Of a stretch of 64,000 nt of DNA, positions 18,099 to 27,392 are shown piece by piece. The stretch lies in NCBI GenBank assembly GCA_913009825.1, contig CAJVYQ010000014.1:1-64000 (forward strand). The letters are read 5' to 3'. The notes under the pieces were generated by a model. The model worked only from the letters and a program-made list of their open reading frames with translations. It made no database searches and was not told where the DNA came from. This DNA comes from an uncultured Deferribacteres bacterium (GTDB taxonomy: Bacteria > Zhuqueibacterota > JdFR-76 > DREG01). Made by a program: the position numbers and the translations under genes. The stretch's first letter is position 1. The number at the start of each line of letters is the position of its first letter.

Positions 18099-19466
18099 AT
18101 GAAAATTTTATTGATCCAACCTCCATTTGAAGATTTTTATGCCACACAGATCCGGTTGTATCCTTTGGGCCTGATTTATGTGGCCGGCGTTTTTGAGCAA
18201 TTTTCACATCGGGTGGAAATAATCGACTGCGTGCCGCCTCTAAAAAAACCCCGGATTCCTGTACCGGACGAATTCAATTATCTAAAAGCTGCCTTACAGC
18301 AGAAGCCCTATTTTTTCAAACATTATTTTCATTTCGGCATACCCGAAGCGGAAATAGCGGATCGGATAAAAAAGTTTCAACCCGACTTGATCGGTATTAC
18401 GGCAAATTTTACAGCTTACTACCGGAGTGTCGATCAATTGGCAAAATGGATACGATCCGGCTTTGATATTCCCATTTTCATCGGCGGGAATCATGCAACG
18501 GTTTTTACAAAAGAGATCCGGGAGCGCACACCTGAAATTGATTTTATTTTACCGGGCCCGGCAGAACAGTCCATACCTGTATTTCTGTCATCGCCGGCTG
18601 GAAAAAAGTTGCCGGCCCGGCCGGTTTTATGGCAGAATCTGATGCCGGCCCATCATCTGTTGAACGGAGGGAATTATCAGATCGGTAAAAAAAATTACAT
18701 TTCACTGACAGCAAGCCGCGGCTGCCCTTTTACTTGTGATTTCTGCAACGTGCATAAAATGTTTGGCAGAAAAATGGTTTACCGGGATGCAACCCATGTC
18801 GTGGCGGAAATGGAATGGAACTTCAGAGAAAAAGGGGTGCGCATTTTTAATTTTGAAGATGATAATCTCACCTTAAACCGTAAATGGTTGACAGCCTTTC
18901 TGGACAATGTAAGCCAAAGTCCCGTACTTCGGGATATTGAAATGACGGCAATGAATGGAATCTGTTATCCCACACTGAATGCAGAAATTTTGCACAAAAT
19001 GAAAACTGCCGGATTTAAACGGATCAATTTTTCTTTTGTTACTAAAAATCTCTATTTACGCCGGACACACAACCGGCCGGGCACGGGCAAAGAAAGCGAT
19101 AACTTTGAAAGGATTGTAACGGCAGCGCTGGATCTCGGTTTTATGGTAACGGTTTATATCATCATTGGTTTACCGGAACAGAGTTACAAAGAGATCGAAC
19201 AGAGCGTGGATTATCTGTTCGATCTGGGTGTTTTAGTAGGGCCTTCCGTTTTCTATCTACCGCCGGGAAGCAAACTATTTGAGAGATTAGCAATTCCTCC
19301 GCAAATTAAAAACAACTGGAACATGTACCGTTCATCTGCCTTTGCGGTGGAAACGGAACAGTTGAACCGGGAGCAACTGATAAATCTGTTTTGCTATGTG
19401 AGAGAGAAAAACAAGAGTTCCCTGGCAGATAAAACAGAAACAGAGCCACATGCCGCACGAAGGTAA
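18099..19466 (+). CDS. B12-binding-domain radical SAM protein
   Basis: A 455-aa protein with an N-terminal cobalamin-binding-like Rossmann domain (QPPFEDFY at the start, residues 1-150) and a radical SAM core beginning at ASRGCPFTCDFCNVHK near residue 208, with the CxxxCxxC cluster-binding motif. The class includes methylthiotransferase-, hopanoid- and phosphonate-modifying enzymes of unknown substrate. The domain order and YRD motif after the cluster are typical of B12-radical SAM methyltransferase-like proteins; I cannot name the substrate. It is divergent from mcsB with 218 bp between them. Ferritin-like gene follows 199 bp later. Confidence 0.85.
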   Translation: MKILLIQPPFEDFYATQIRLYPLGLIYVAGVFEQFSHRVEIIDCVPPLKKPRIPVPDEFNYLKAALQQKPYFFKHYFHFGIPEAEIADRIKKFQPDLIGITANFTAYYRSVDQLAKWIRSGFDIPIFIGGNHATVFTKEIRERTPEIDFILPGPAEQSIPVFLSSPAGKKLPARPVLWQNLMPAHHLLNGGNYQIGKKNYISLTASRGCPFTCDFCNVHKMFGRKMVYRDATHVVAEMEWNFREKGVRIFNFEDDNLTLNRKWLTAFLDNVSQSPVLRDIEMTAMNGICYPTLNAEILHKMKTAGFKRINFSFVTKNLYLRRTHNRPGTGKESDNFERIVTAALDLGFMVTVYIIIGLPEQSYKEIEQSVDYLFDLGVLVGPSVFYLPPGSKLFERLAIPPQIKNNWNMYRSSAFAVETEQLNREQLINLFCYVREKNKSSLADKTETEPHAARR

Positions 19467-19665
19467 CAATTCTATTTTTGAGATTGGTACATTAGCTTCG
19501 ACCCGGTATTTATTTTTATTCGTACCTGAACAATTCTATTTTTCATACCTTCTCTCAACTATGGATTTTTACCTTGATTCAGGAAGGTGCAATCTTTATA
19601 TTAAGCCACAGCAACAGCAATCCAAATTGAAGCAGGATTTCATCGTTTTGAGGAGATTGGACAAC

Positions 19666-20118
19666 ATGAGTATATTTCATCAAAAAGATCACCGTCAGGA
19701 ATTGATCGAGCGCTTGAAAGAAGACTATATTAATGAATTACAGTTATCCGAGCAATTGAAGTATCATGCAGAGACAGCCCGTTATCCGCAATTCTGCGCT
19801 AAATTGTTGTCGTTAGCCGAATCGGAAAAGAAACAAGCTGCTATTATCAAAGGTCTTTTGGAAAAATTAAGCGCAGCGGCGCCAAATGAAATTCCAGCCG
19901 TATCCATAGAAAAGGGTCGGAATCTGTTTCAGGCACTCAGCCGGGATCTGGAAATGGATAATCAGGATTACTTCCATTATTATGAAAGAATTTTTGAAGC
20001 GGAGACGGAAGGATTAACAGAAATTTTACCAACATTGAATCAACTCAGAAAAGAGGAAGATGAACACCGGCAAACTTTACGTTCCATTTTACAAAAGTTG
20101 AACCCCTATCAGGTGTGA
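19666..20118 (+). CDS. Ferritin-like four-helix protein
   Basis: A 150-aa, highly charged, almost purely helical protein. The ATG at 19666 is chosen because GAGGAG stands 10 bases upstream and because upstream in-frame sequence is low-quality as protein. The pattern of Glu in helix 1 (EDYINELQLSEQ), EIFEAETEG in helix 3 and EEDEHRQTL at the C-terminus (an ExxH pair) fits a ferritin-like di-iron bundle, but the first ExxH is not clear (AESEKKQ), so metal binding is uncertain. It may work with the radical SAM gene upstream, but there is no further evidence. Confidence 0.6.
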   Translation: MSIFHQKDHRQELIERLKEDYINELQLSEQLKYHAETARYPQFCAKLLSLAESEKKQAAIIKGLLEKLSAAAPNEIPAVSIEKGRNLFQALSRDLEMDNQDYFHYYERIFEAETEGLTEILPTLNQLRKEEDEHRQTLRSILQKLNPYQV

Positions 20119-20297
20119 AACATTCTTTAAACTTTCCGTACCTTAAACCTTCCAGGTTTTAAAAACCCGGATTCCCGCTAAAAACATTGCGGGAATGACA
20201 TCTCTGCTACTATCCCCTTAAGTTAGATCATCCACCCGTGACTGGGCTTTTACAACCTCACTACAAAACCAGGTACTGCCAATGCTCAGTCATTCTC

Positions 20298-23200
20298 TCA
20301 TACATTAAAATATTTGGCTTCCGGATGATGAACAATGATGGCCGAGGTGGACTGTTCCGGCTCAATCATATATTCTTCCGTGAGTTTTACGCCAATGCGC
20401 TCCGGCTGTAATAATTGAAACAGTTTCACCTGGTCTGCCAGATTGGGACAGGCCGGATAGCCAAAAGAATAGCGGGACCCCCGGTATTTTTGATGAAACA
20501 GATCTTTGATATCCGCCGCATCTTCATGATGAATATTCATTTCCCGGCGAATCATTTTGTGCCAGTATTCCGCCAGCGCTTCCGCGGTTTCCACGCTGAT
20601 GCCGTGCAGATAGAGATAATCGGAATATTTATTTTCCGCGTACAGTTGCCGCGCCGCCTCACCGGCCCGGCTGCCGATAGTTACAAGATGCATGGCGATC
20701 ACATCCGTTTTCCCGGAATCCACATCGGCAAAAAAATCGGCAAGGCATAAATAAGGTGACTTCTTCTGGCGCGGGAAATGAAAACGGAGACGCTCTGTTT
20801 TTGCATCATCCTGATAAATAATCAGGTTATCTCCCTGCGAATTGCAATGGAAATAACCGTACACCACTTTCGGCAGCAGCCGGTTGTTTTCCAGACATTG
20901 CCGCTTCAACTTTAAGAAAACCGGTTCGATGGTTTCACGCTCAAGTTTTGCGAAAGCTTCGTCAGATAATTTTCTCTGGCGGTACTGCCATTGCCCCCGG
21001 AATAACGCTCTTTTGTTGATGAATGGGAAAACATCGGTAAGAGAAATATTTTCCACTATACGCGTTCCGAAAAATGGGATGGCGGGGATTCCCACAATCC
21101 GGGAAATCCGGGAACGGAGCGGGAGGTTTTCAGGGCTGTCCTTCTTTTTCCGTGCAGGTTTTCGGGCCGCCGGGACCGACGAAGTATGTTCTTTTTCCTC
21201 GTCGGGGTGAACCAGTCCCTCCATAATATTTAACCCGCTGAAAGCATCCGTTGCGTAGTAAACATCACCCCGGAAGGTTTGCCGCAATGTTCCATTGACA
21301 AATTTTTTTGTGAGCGCTGCGCCGCCCAGGATTACCGGAATGCGGTAATGCCCGCTGTGGTTCATCTCCTCCAGATTCTCTTTCATCACCACAGTGGATT
21401 TAACCAGCAAGCCGCTCATACCAATGGCGTCCGCCCGGTGTGTGTCCGCCGCTTTGAGAATATCGTGAATCGGCACTTTGATGCCCAGGTTGATCACCTC
21501 GTATCCATTATTTGTGAGGATGATATCCACCAGATTTTTACCAATATCGTGAACATCGCCTTTCACCGTTGCCAAGACAATCCGGCCTTTTTCCGATCCG
21601 GCCGCCTTGTCCATGTGTGGTTCCAGATATTTTACCGCCGCCTTCATCACTTCTGCCGATTTTAGCACAAAGGGCAATTGCATCCGGCCGGAACCGAACA
21701 GATTACCGACCGTTTTCATCCCATCCAATAAAATAGTGTTGACAATTTCCAGCGCTTGATATTCCTGCAAAGTGCGATCCAGGTAGGCATGAAGATTCTC
21801 CTCGTCCCCGTCGATAATTTTATTTTTCAGAATTTCCGGCAGTGACAAATTGGTTTCATCTCTTTTCTGTTTTTTCACTTTCTTGCTGCCGACCAGATAC
21901 ATGAATTTATTCAGAGCAGGTTCACCGTTTATCTTTTGGTTCAAAACAACTTTTCCGGCCAATTCCCGCTCTGTATCTGAAATTTGATTGAGCGGCAAAA
22001 TATGCCGGTAATTTACAATAGCCAGATCCAGTCCGGCTTTTACGGCTTGGTACAGAAAAACCGAATTCAGGATTTTTCTTGGGTAGAGATTCATACCAAA
22101 AGAGCAATTACTCACACCTAATAATGTGTAACAATCAGGTAATTCCTGTTTTATTTTTCGAACCGCTTCGATTGTATTTACACCGGCACCGGCATATTCA
22201 GGATTTGCCAGCGTGAAAGTAAGCGGGTCCAGAATGAGATCCTGTGAGCGCAAGCCGTATTTGTTTACCACCAAATTGTGAATCCGGTGGGCGATGGCTA
22301 CCTTTTTGTCTGTTGTCAGCGCCATGCCTTCTTCATCGATGGTCAGGGCAATGACGGCGGCACCGTACTTTTTGCACAACGTCAGCACTTTTTCAAGTCG
22401 TTTTTCTCCATCTTCCAAATTGACCGAATTGATAATCACCCGGCCGCCGATCAGTTTCAGCGCCGTCTCCAGCACATCTGTCTCTGTGGAATCGATCATC
22501 AACGGGAGAGATACTTGGCGGTTAAAGCGACTGATTACCTCGTACATATCCTTTTTTTCGTCACGATCTACATAAGCGGTACAAACATCCAGTACGTGGG
22601 CGCCGTCTTTTTCCTGGGATTTTCCAATTTGAACGGTGCGTTCGTATTCATTGGCCAGTAGTAATTCTCTGAATTTTTTACTGCCGTTGGCATTCGCTCT
22701 TTCACCGACGATGAGCGGTTTAGGATTCTGATTGAGCGCCACACTTTGATAAAGGCTGGAAACGGACGGTTCAAAAATGATTTTTCTCCCGGCCGCACTT
22801 TTCCCTTTCACCGTTTTTACGACCGCTTCCAGATGATCAAATGTTGTACCGCAGCAGCCGCCGATAATGTTAACATGATCTTTCCCAACAAATTCAAGAT
22901 GTGCCCTGGCTAATTCATCCGGCTGCAATTTATAAACCGGGTGACCGTCTACATTTTCCGGAATGCCGGCATTGGGCAGCACCGAGATCATTTTGGAAGA
23001 ATAGTTGCTCAAATAATGTACATGCTGGCGCATATCTTCCGGTCCGGTGGCACAATTGATTCCGATCACATCGATGGGGTACGGTTCCAAAGCAGTAACT
23101 GCAGCGCTGATGTCTGTCCCCACAAGCATGGTTCCCAGATCTTTCTCGATGGTCACTTGCACCATAACCGGCAGATCGCATTTCTTCTCTGCTTTCGCCT

Positions 23201-23729
23201 GCAATACGGCCGTTAGCGCAGCTTTTGCCTGTAAAATATCCTGGCATGTTTCGATGATAAACAGATCGACACCGCCATCGATCAACCCTTTTGCCTGAAG
23301 CAGATACATGGCGTGCATTTCATCAAAGGAAATCTGGCCCAGTGAAAGCAGGCGTGTTCCAGGTCCCATACTGCCGGCAACAAAACGAGGGGAATCGGGC
23401 GAAGCGAAAGAATTCGCTACCTTTTTTGCCAACGCGGCAGCGGTGCGATTGATGTTATACGTTTGCGCTGCCAGACCGTATTCGCCCAGTACCAGAGAAG
23501 TGGCGCCGAAAGTGTTGGTTTCCACAGCGTCGCAGCCTACCTCAAAAAAACCGGCATGGATTTTTTCAATCACATCCGGTTTCATCAGATTGAGATATTC
23601 GTTACACCCATCATATTCCCCGCCGCCAAAATCATAGGCACTGAGATTGAAATTTTGAATGGATGTCCCCATGGCGCCATCAAAGATAACCACTCTTTTT
23701 TGCATCAATTCACGAAAAGAAAGAGCCAT
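20298..23729 (-). CDS. metH: Cobalamin-dependent methionine synthase (MetH)
   Basis: A 1143-aa four-module enzyme that transfers methyl from 5-methyl-THF to homocysteine through cobalamin. Modules in order: homocysteine methyltransferase (about 1-310) with Zn-ligand cysteines in INCATGPEDM and GGCCGTT; pterin-binding (about 330-600) with VGERANANGS; cap and B12 domain (about 620-850) with DVHDIGKN (axial His); and a SAM-dependent reactivation domain (about 880-1130). The linker at about 845-870 is Lys/Pro-rich. Slightly shorter than the 1227-aa E. coli enzyme but complete. It is alone, and no riboswitch is evident upstream. Confidence 0.97.
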   Translation of the reverse strand: MALSFRELMQKRVVIFDGAMGTSIQNFNLSAYDFGGGEYDGCNEYLNLMKPDVIEKIHAGFFEVGCDAVETNTFGATSLVLGEYGLAAQTYNINRTAAALAKKVANSFASPDSPRFVAGSMGPGTRLLSLGQISFDEMHAMYLLQAKGLIDGGVDLFIIETCQDILQAKAALTAVLQAKAEKKCDLPVMVQVTIEKDLGTMLVGTDISAAVTALEPYPIDVIGINCATGPEDMRQHVHYLSNYSSKMISVLPNAGIPENVDGHPVYKLQPDELARAHLEFVGKDHVNIIGGCCGTTFDHLEAVVKTVKGKSAAGRKIIFEPSVSSLYQSVALNQNPKPLIVGERANANGSKKFRELLLANEYERTVQIGKSQEKDGAHVLDVCTAYVDRDEKKDMYEVISRFNRQVSLPLMIDSTETDVLETALKLIGGRVIINSVNLEDGEKRLEKVLTLCKKYGAAVIALTIDEEGMALTTDKKVAIAHRIHNLVVNKYGLRSQDLILDPLTFTLANPEYAGAGVNTIEAVRKIKQELPDCYTLLGVSNCSFGMNLYPRKILNSVFLYQAVKAGLDLAIVNYRHILPLNQISDTERELAGKVVLNQKINGEPALNKFMYLVGSKKVKKQKRDETNLSLPEILKNKIIDGDEENLHAYLDRTLQEYQALEIVNTILLDGMKTVGNLFGSGRMQLPFVLKSAEVMKAAVKYLEPHMDKAAGSEKGRIVLATVKGDVHDIGKNLVDIILTNNGYEVINLGIKVPIHDILKAADTHRADAIGMSGLLVKSTVVMKENLEEMNHSGHYRIPVILGGAALTKKFVNGTLRQTFRGDVYYATDAFSGLNIMEGLVHPDEEKEHTSSVPAARKPARKKKDSPENLPLRSRISRIVGIPAIPFFGTRIVENISLTDVFPFINKRALFRGQWQYRQRKLSDEAFAKLERETIEPVFLKLKRQCLENNRLLPKVVYGYFHCNSQGDNLIIYQDDAKTERLRFHFPRQKKSPYLCLADFFADVDSGKTDVIAMHLVTIGSRAGEAARQLYAENKYSDYLYLHGISVETAEALAEYWHKMIRREMNIHHEDAADIKDLFHQKYRGSRYSFGYPACPNLADQVKLFQLLQPERIGVKLTEEYMIEPEQSTSAIIVHHPEAKYFNV

Positions 23730-24062
23730 AAATCACCTAAAAAATAATAAATTCAGAACTCCTGATCCATCTTCAATCAAGATGTCGCAAATTTGCATGG
23801 TGCTGATTTAAAGTTGGTAAAATGGTTTTGACAATTCCCGAGCAGTATATTTTTCTCACGGTCGGTTTTATTATGTTGTAAATATCGCTGCCAAACGAGG
23901 AAAAAGAGAGTTGTTCGCATCGCATTCAGCTTAAATCTGTTATTATCATTTTTATGCCTAAAAAACCTTTTTGTTCAATGCGGTGTTTTTACCCATAAAT
24001 TCTACAGGAGACCCATAAATTATTGCAGATACAGAGTAATATCAGAATACATTTCATCTCCC
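23730..24062. other. Upstream region of metH
   Basis: A 333-bp gap. I looked for B12-box, SAM-box and THF riboswitch patterns on the minus strand and found none. The only repeat is a pair of gacccataaatt direct repeats around 23990-24020. Confidence 0.4.
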
Positions 24063-24764
24063 TCATTTAACCCGGCAGAATTTTTTTAAAAAATTTTTAA
24101 TGCCGCCGGTTCGTTTTTTATGATATACGAATTCACTTCGATCCTCTCCCCGGCACAGGCGTAAAAATTCGATTTTCATTCCGCCGGGGAAATCCGGTTC
24201 CCGGCGTTTCATTTCATCGATGATTTCATAAAAGAACCAACGTTCTTCCAATTGTAACTTTTTTGATTCCTCCCTGAATCCGTCGTAAATCAGTTTTCGT
24301 AACGCTAATTCTTCATCCAGAGATTTGGCAACAAGAAAATTTTTATACGATTGCAAACGTTGCAAGTAGGAATCATCCATTATATCCGGTTGCGTATTTT
24401 TTAATGGTTTGCTGCCCTTCTTTAATATTTTCTGGTTAAATTCCACAAATTCGACGGCACAAAAATTTATTTCCAATTCGGCAGTGGGTTGCACCCGAAC
24501 GATTTTCCCGGCAAAAGTCACCGGTTTTTTTTCCGGTACTTTTATGATAATTTTGGGAATATAGGTTTCCGATTTGCAACAGTTGTCCTTATTATTTACA
24601 TAACATAATAAACCGCCCGGACTTAAATTAACCACTTTTACCTCAATTTTCCTTTCATCAACTTCAAAGGTGGCTCGTGGTTCCGGTTCAACGGTCGGCT
24701 GCAACCGGTGGTAACGTCTTTTTTCTTCATTCAGGGAAATTGTTTCCATCACCAGTCCCGTCAT
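24063..24764 (-). CDS. PilZ-domain protein, putative c-di-GMP receptor
   Basis: A 233-aa soluble protein. Residues ~14-120 carry the PilZ signature: the RxxxR motif in KRRYHR (residues 16-20) and NLSPGG near residue 47, with a beta-barrel pattern between. The C-terminal ~110 residues are charged helices with no known domain. It is expected to bind cyclic-di-GMP and act on a motility or envelope target. Alternative start ATG at 24749. It lies between metH and an ABC transporter with a MITE-like element just upstream. Confidence 0.82.
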   Translation of the reverse strand: MTGLVMETISLNEEKRRYHRLQPTVEPEPRATFEVDERKIEVKVVNLSPGGLLCYVNNKDNCCKSETYIPKIIIKVPEKKPVTFAGKIVRVQPTAELEINFCAVEFVEFNQKILKKGSKPLKNTQPDIMDDSYLQRLQSYKNFLVAKSLDEELALRKLIYDGFREESKKLQLEERWFFYEIIDEMKRREPDFPGGMKIEFLRLCRGEDRSEFVYHKKRTGGIKNFLKKFCRVK

Positions 24765-24775
24765 TTATGTTTTTT

Positions 24776-24913
24776 GCAACTATTTAAGTATGCTCTATTT
24801 CTTAACTTTAATCACGCTTCGACTTCGCTCAGCATGGTTTTTCTATCTAGTCTGAGCGAAGGAAGTCGATGGCCTATTGTGGAAGAAATACTTTAGAATA
24901 CCTGAATAGTAAC
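24776..24913. repeat. MITE-like element, family 2, copy B
   Basis: A 138-bp copy with ends gcaactatttaagtatgctc and aatacctgaatagtaac. It shares cgcttcgacttcgctcagcatgg with copies A and C but has lost the middle. It ends 7 bp before the stop of the ABC permease gene. Confidence 0.75.
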
Positions 24914-24919
24914 ATTTTT

Positions 24920-26224
24920 TTAACTGTATCGGATCCACTTTATCAATTCCGGCAGCGTGGGACGCTTGCCATACATCAAAATGCCAACGCGGTAAATTTT
25001 GCCCGTCAGCCAGATCATCGCCAGAATAGAAAGGATCAAAATCAAAATGGACAAAGCGACTTCCCAAACCGGCGGCATGAGCACCGAGACCCGCATAAAC
25101 ATGATGATTGGCGAAAAAAACGGAATCATGGATAAAATAACAGCAACGGTTGAATCCGGATTACCTATAATATATACAATCATTATTATCGGAACAATAA
25201 GAAAAACAATAACCGGCATCTGCATCTGCTGTGCTTCCTGATCGGAATTGACCATGGCGCCCACGGCCGCATACATAGTGGAAAAGAACAGAAAGCCGAG
25301 GACAAAAAACAGAACAAAAAACAGAATCACATTCAGCGGCAGCGATGGTACGCCCATCATAGTTGCCGGACCGGCGCCAAATATCTGTCCGACCTGAACC
25401 CGGTAGGCCGAAACAAGCAGCATAAAAACAGCCCAAATCAGGAACTGCAATAATCCCACCGCGCCGACACCCAGAATTTTCCCCGTCATCAATTGAAACG
25501 GTTTCACCGAAGAAACGATCATCTCAATGACCCGGGTGTTTTTTTCCTCCACTACACTCCTGGTGATGGTTGCCCCGTAAAGCAGCATGGCCATATATAA
25601 AATCATCACCAAAGCATACGTTACGCCAAAAGTAAACCCCTGGTCTTTCTTTTCTTCGCCGCTCATTGCCACTTTAAACGTTTCCAGCCGTACTCCCCTG
25701 GTGAGCCGTTTAACTGTTACCGGATCGAAGCCGCTCTTTTGCAAACGGATGGTTCGTACCACTTCGGAGACCGCTGTTTCCAGGGTTCTCATCAAATTAA
25801 AATTACTCACATTTTTTGCATAAAACATCACCTTTTTACGTGACATTGAGCTATCGTCCGCAAGCACATCTTTGGGAATAACCATGTAACCGCTGATATC
25901 GCCATCCAGAACCTGTTGTGCAAGCCCGGATTTTAGCTTTTGATAGCCGGTCAATTCGGTTTCCTTTTTTAACAGCGTGTACATCGGCTTGCCTTCTTTG
26001 GTGGTGTCATCCAGAACAGCGACAAGTGGAGAAAATACCTGGTTGGAATAATCGATAATGACAAATTTTCGCTCTTTCTCGGAATTGAGGGTACTGAGTA
26101 AAATGGGAACAATCAACAAGACAACCATAAGCAGCGGCAAAATAGCTGTTCCGATAATAAATCCTTTGCTTCTAACGCGGGAAACAAATTCTCGTTTTAT
26201 CACAGAAAACATTTTCATGGACAT
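24920..26224 (-). CDS. NatB-like ABC-2 permease
   Basis: A 434-aa integral membrane protein of the ABC-2 family: one N-terminal helix (ILPLLMVVLLIVPILL), a large extracytoplasmic domain (about 50-180), then about five helices toward the C-terminus. The topology matches the Na+ exporter/antibiotic-efflux permease NatB. A likely internal start at 26218 (MKMFSV) exists. It is paired with the ATPase upstream, 28 bp apart. Confidence 0.85.
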   Translation of the reverse strand: MSMKMFSVIKREFVSRVRSKGFIIGTAILPLLMVVLLIVPILLSTLNSEKERKFVIIDYSNQVFSPLVAVLDDTTKEGKPMYTLLKKETELTGYQKLKSGLAQQVLDGDISGYMVIPKDVLADDSSMSRKKVMFYAKNVSNFNLMRTLETAVSEVVRTIRLQKSGFDPVTVKRLTRGVRLETFKVAMSGEEKKDQGFTFGVTYALVMILYMAMLLYGATITRSVVEEKNTRVIEMIVSSVKPFQLMTGKILGVGAVGLLQFLIWAVFMLLVSAYRVQVGQIFGAGPATMMGVPSLPLNVILFFVLFFVLGFLFFSTMYAAVGAMVNSDQEAQQMQMPVIVFLIVPIIMIVYIIGNPDSTVAVILSMIPFFSPIIMFMRVSVLMPPVWEVALSILILILSILAMIWLTGKIYRVGILMYGKRPTLPELIKWIRYS

Positions 26225-26252
26225 GATTCACTCCGGTTAGGTTCAATAAAAA

Positions 26253-27152
26253 TTAGTTTTCAGACTTCACGGTTTCTATAAAGATTTCATTGAGAGACGG
26301 TTCAACAATTTCGAACCGGTAAACTTCCGCCACTTTCACGAAATCCCGCAACAATTTTTGCGGATTTTCTCCATCTTTCAAACGGATTTCCACGTAATTA
26401 CCGTAATCATCATATTTCTCGATGGCCGGATTTTCCTTTAAAAATTTGGCGTCGCCGGAATATTGCAGTTTGATCCGGTCATGACTAAACCGACTTTTCA
26501 CCTGGTGCAAATCGCCCTGCAGAACACTTTTCCCTTTGTCAATCAAAAGGATGGAATCGCACAATTTTTCTACCTGCTCCATCAGATGAGTGGAAAAGAT
26601 GATGGTCGTCCCCTTCTGTTTGAGATCCAGGATCACATCCTTCACCAGGTTTGTGTTAACCGGATCCAAACCGGTGAACGGTTCATCCAAAATAATCAAC
26701 TTCGGTTCGTGCATAATGGTCACGATGATCTGCAATTTTTGCTGCATTCCCCGCGACAGGTCTTCCACTTTCTTCTCTTTCCAGGCGGAAAGCTCAAATT
26801 TTTTCAACCAATAGTCTATTTGGGAAGAGATGAATGCTTTCTTCATCCCTTTTAATTCACCGAAAAAATGCAGAACATCACCAACCTTCATTTTTTTATA
26901 CAGTCCCCGTTCTTCCGGCAGATAACCAACCCGGTCTAAAACATCGATGGAATTGCGCTGGTCAAATATTTTAATGGTACCGCCATCAGGGAGAATGATC
27001 CCCATGATCATACGGATGGTGGTGGTTTTTCCCGCGCCGTTTGGCCCTAACAGGCCGTAAATTTGCCCTTCCGGAATCGTCATGCTGAGATCTTTTACGG
27101 CGCAAAAACTACCAAATGATTTACTGATTCCCGTTACTGTGAGTGCATTCAT
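26253..27152 (-). CDS. NatA-like ABC transporter ATP-binding protein
   Basis: A 299-aa ATPase. Walker A GPNGAGKTT near residue 37, signature LSRGMQQK near residue 130, Walker B LIILDEPFTGLDP near residue 150. The C-terminal extension (about 230-299) is that of NatA/DrrA exporters. With the permease at 24920 it forms an exporter for ions or small hydrophobic compounds; the substrate cannot be told. Confidence 0.92.
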   Translation of the reverse strand: MNALTVTGISKSFGSFCAVKDLSMTIPEGQIYGLLGPNGAGKTTTIRMIMGIILPDGGTIKIFDQRNSIDVLDRVGYLPEERGLYKKMKVGDVLHFFGELKGMKKAFISSQIDYWLKKFELSAWKEKKVEDLSRGMQQKLQIIVTIMHEPKLIILDEPFTGLDPVNTNLVKDVILDLKQKGTTIIFSTHLMEQVEKLCDSILLIDKGKSVLQGDLHQVKSRFSHDRIKLQYSGDAKFLKENPAIEKYDDYGNYVEIRLKDGENPQKLLRDFVKVAEVYRFEIVEPSLNEIFIETVKSEN

Positions 27153-27182
27153 TCCGTTTCCTTTTCAATTTAAGTTCAAAAT

Positions 27183-27367
27183 TTTAGCCTTAATTATTCC
27201 GGTCGTCCCGTAGTGAACCACGGGGCTAAGAATAGGAAGGACGCTGAAGCGCCCTGCTGTGTTAGCACTATTTATGGTGCTTGTTTTTCTCAGCCTAAGG
27301 GTTCACCATCTAGCGGAGATATTTTACTAAACATCTGAATAATTATATTTTAGCCTGAATTATTCGG
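27183..27367. repeat. Intergenic repeat region with direct and inverted copies of one end
   Basis: The block ttttagccttaattattccg (from 27183) recurs as ttttagcctgaattattcgg at 27348. Just before the second copy, gaataattata is an inverse of the same motif. Between lie two short palindromes. This looks like a composite of eroded palindromic elements, downstream of the mttB-like stop at 27393. Confidence 0.4.
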
Positions 27368-27392
27368 GTTGAACCGCAGGCAATTTTTCCAC

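Noticed and set aside
20171-20196. Hairpin attcccgc/gcgggaat as a terminator after the ferritin-like gene
   Set aside because: The stem is good but no T-tract follows on either strand, so it may just be an eroded repeat.
23730-24062. Cobalamin or SAM riboswitch ahead of metH
   Set aside because: No B12-box or SAM-box consensus could be found on the minus strand.
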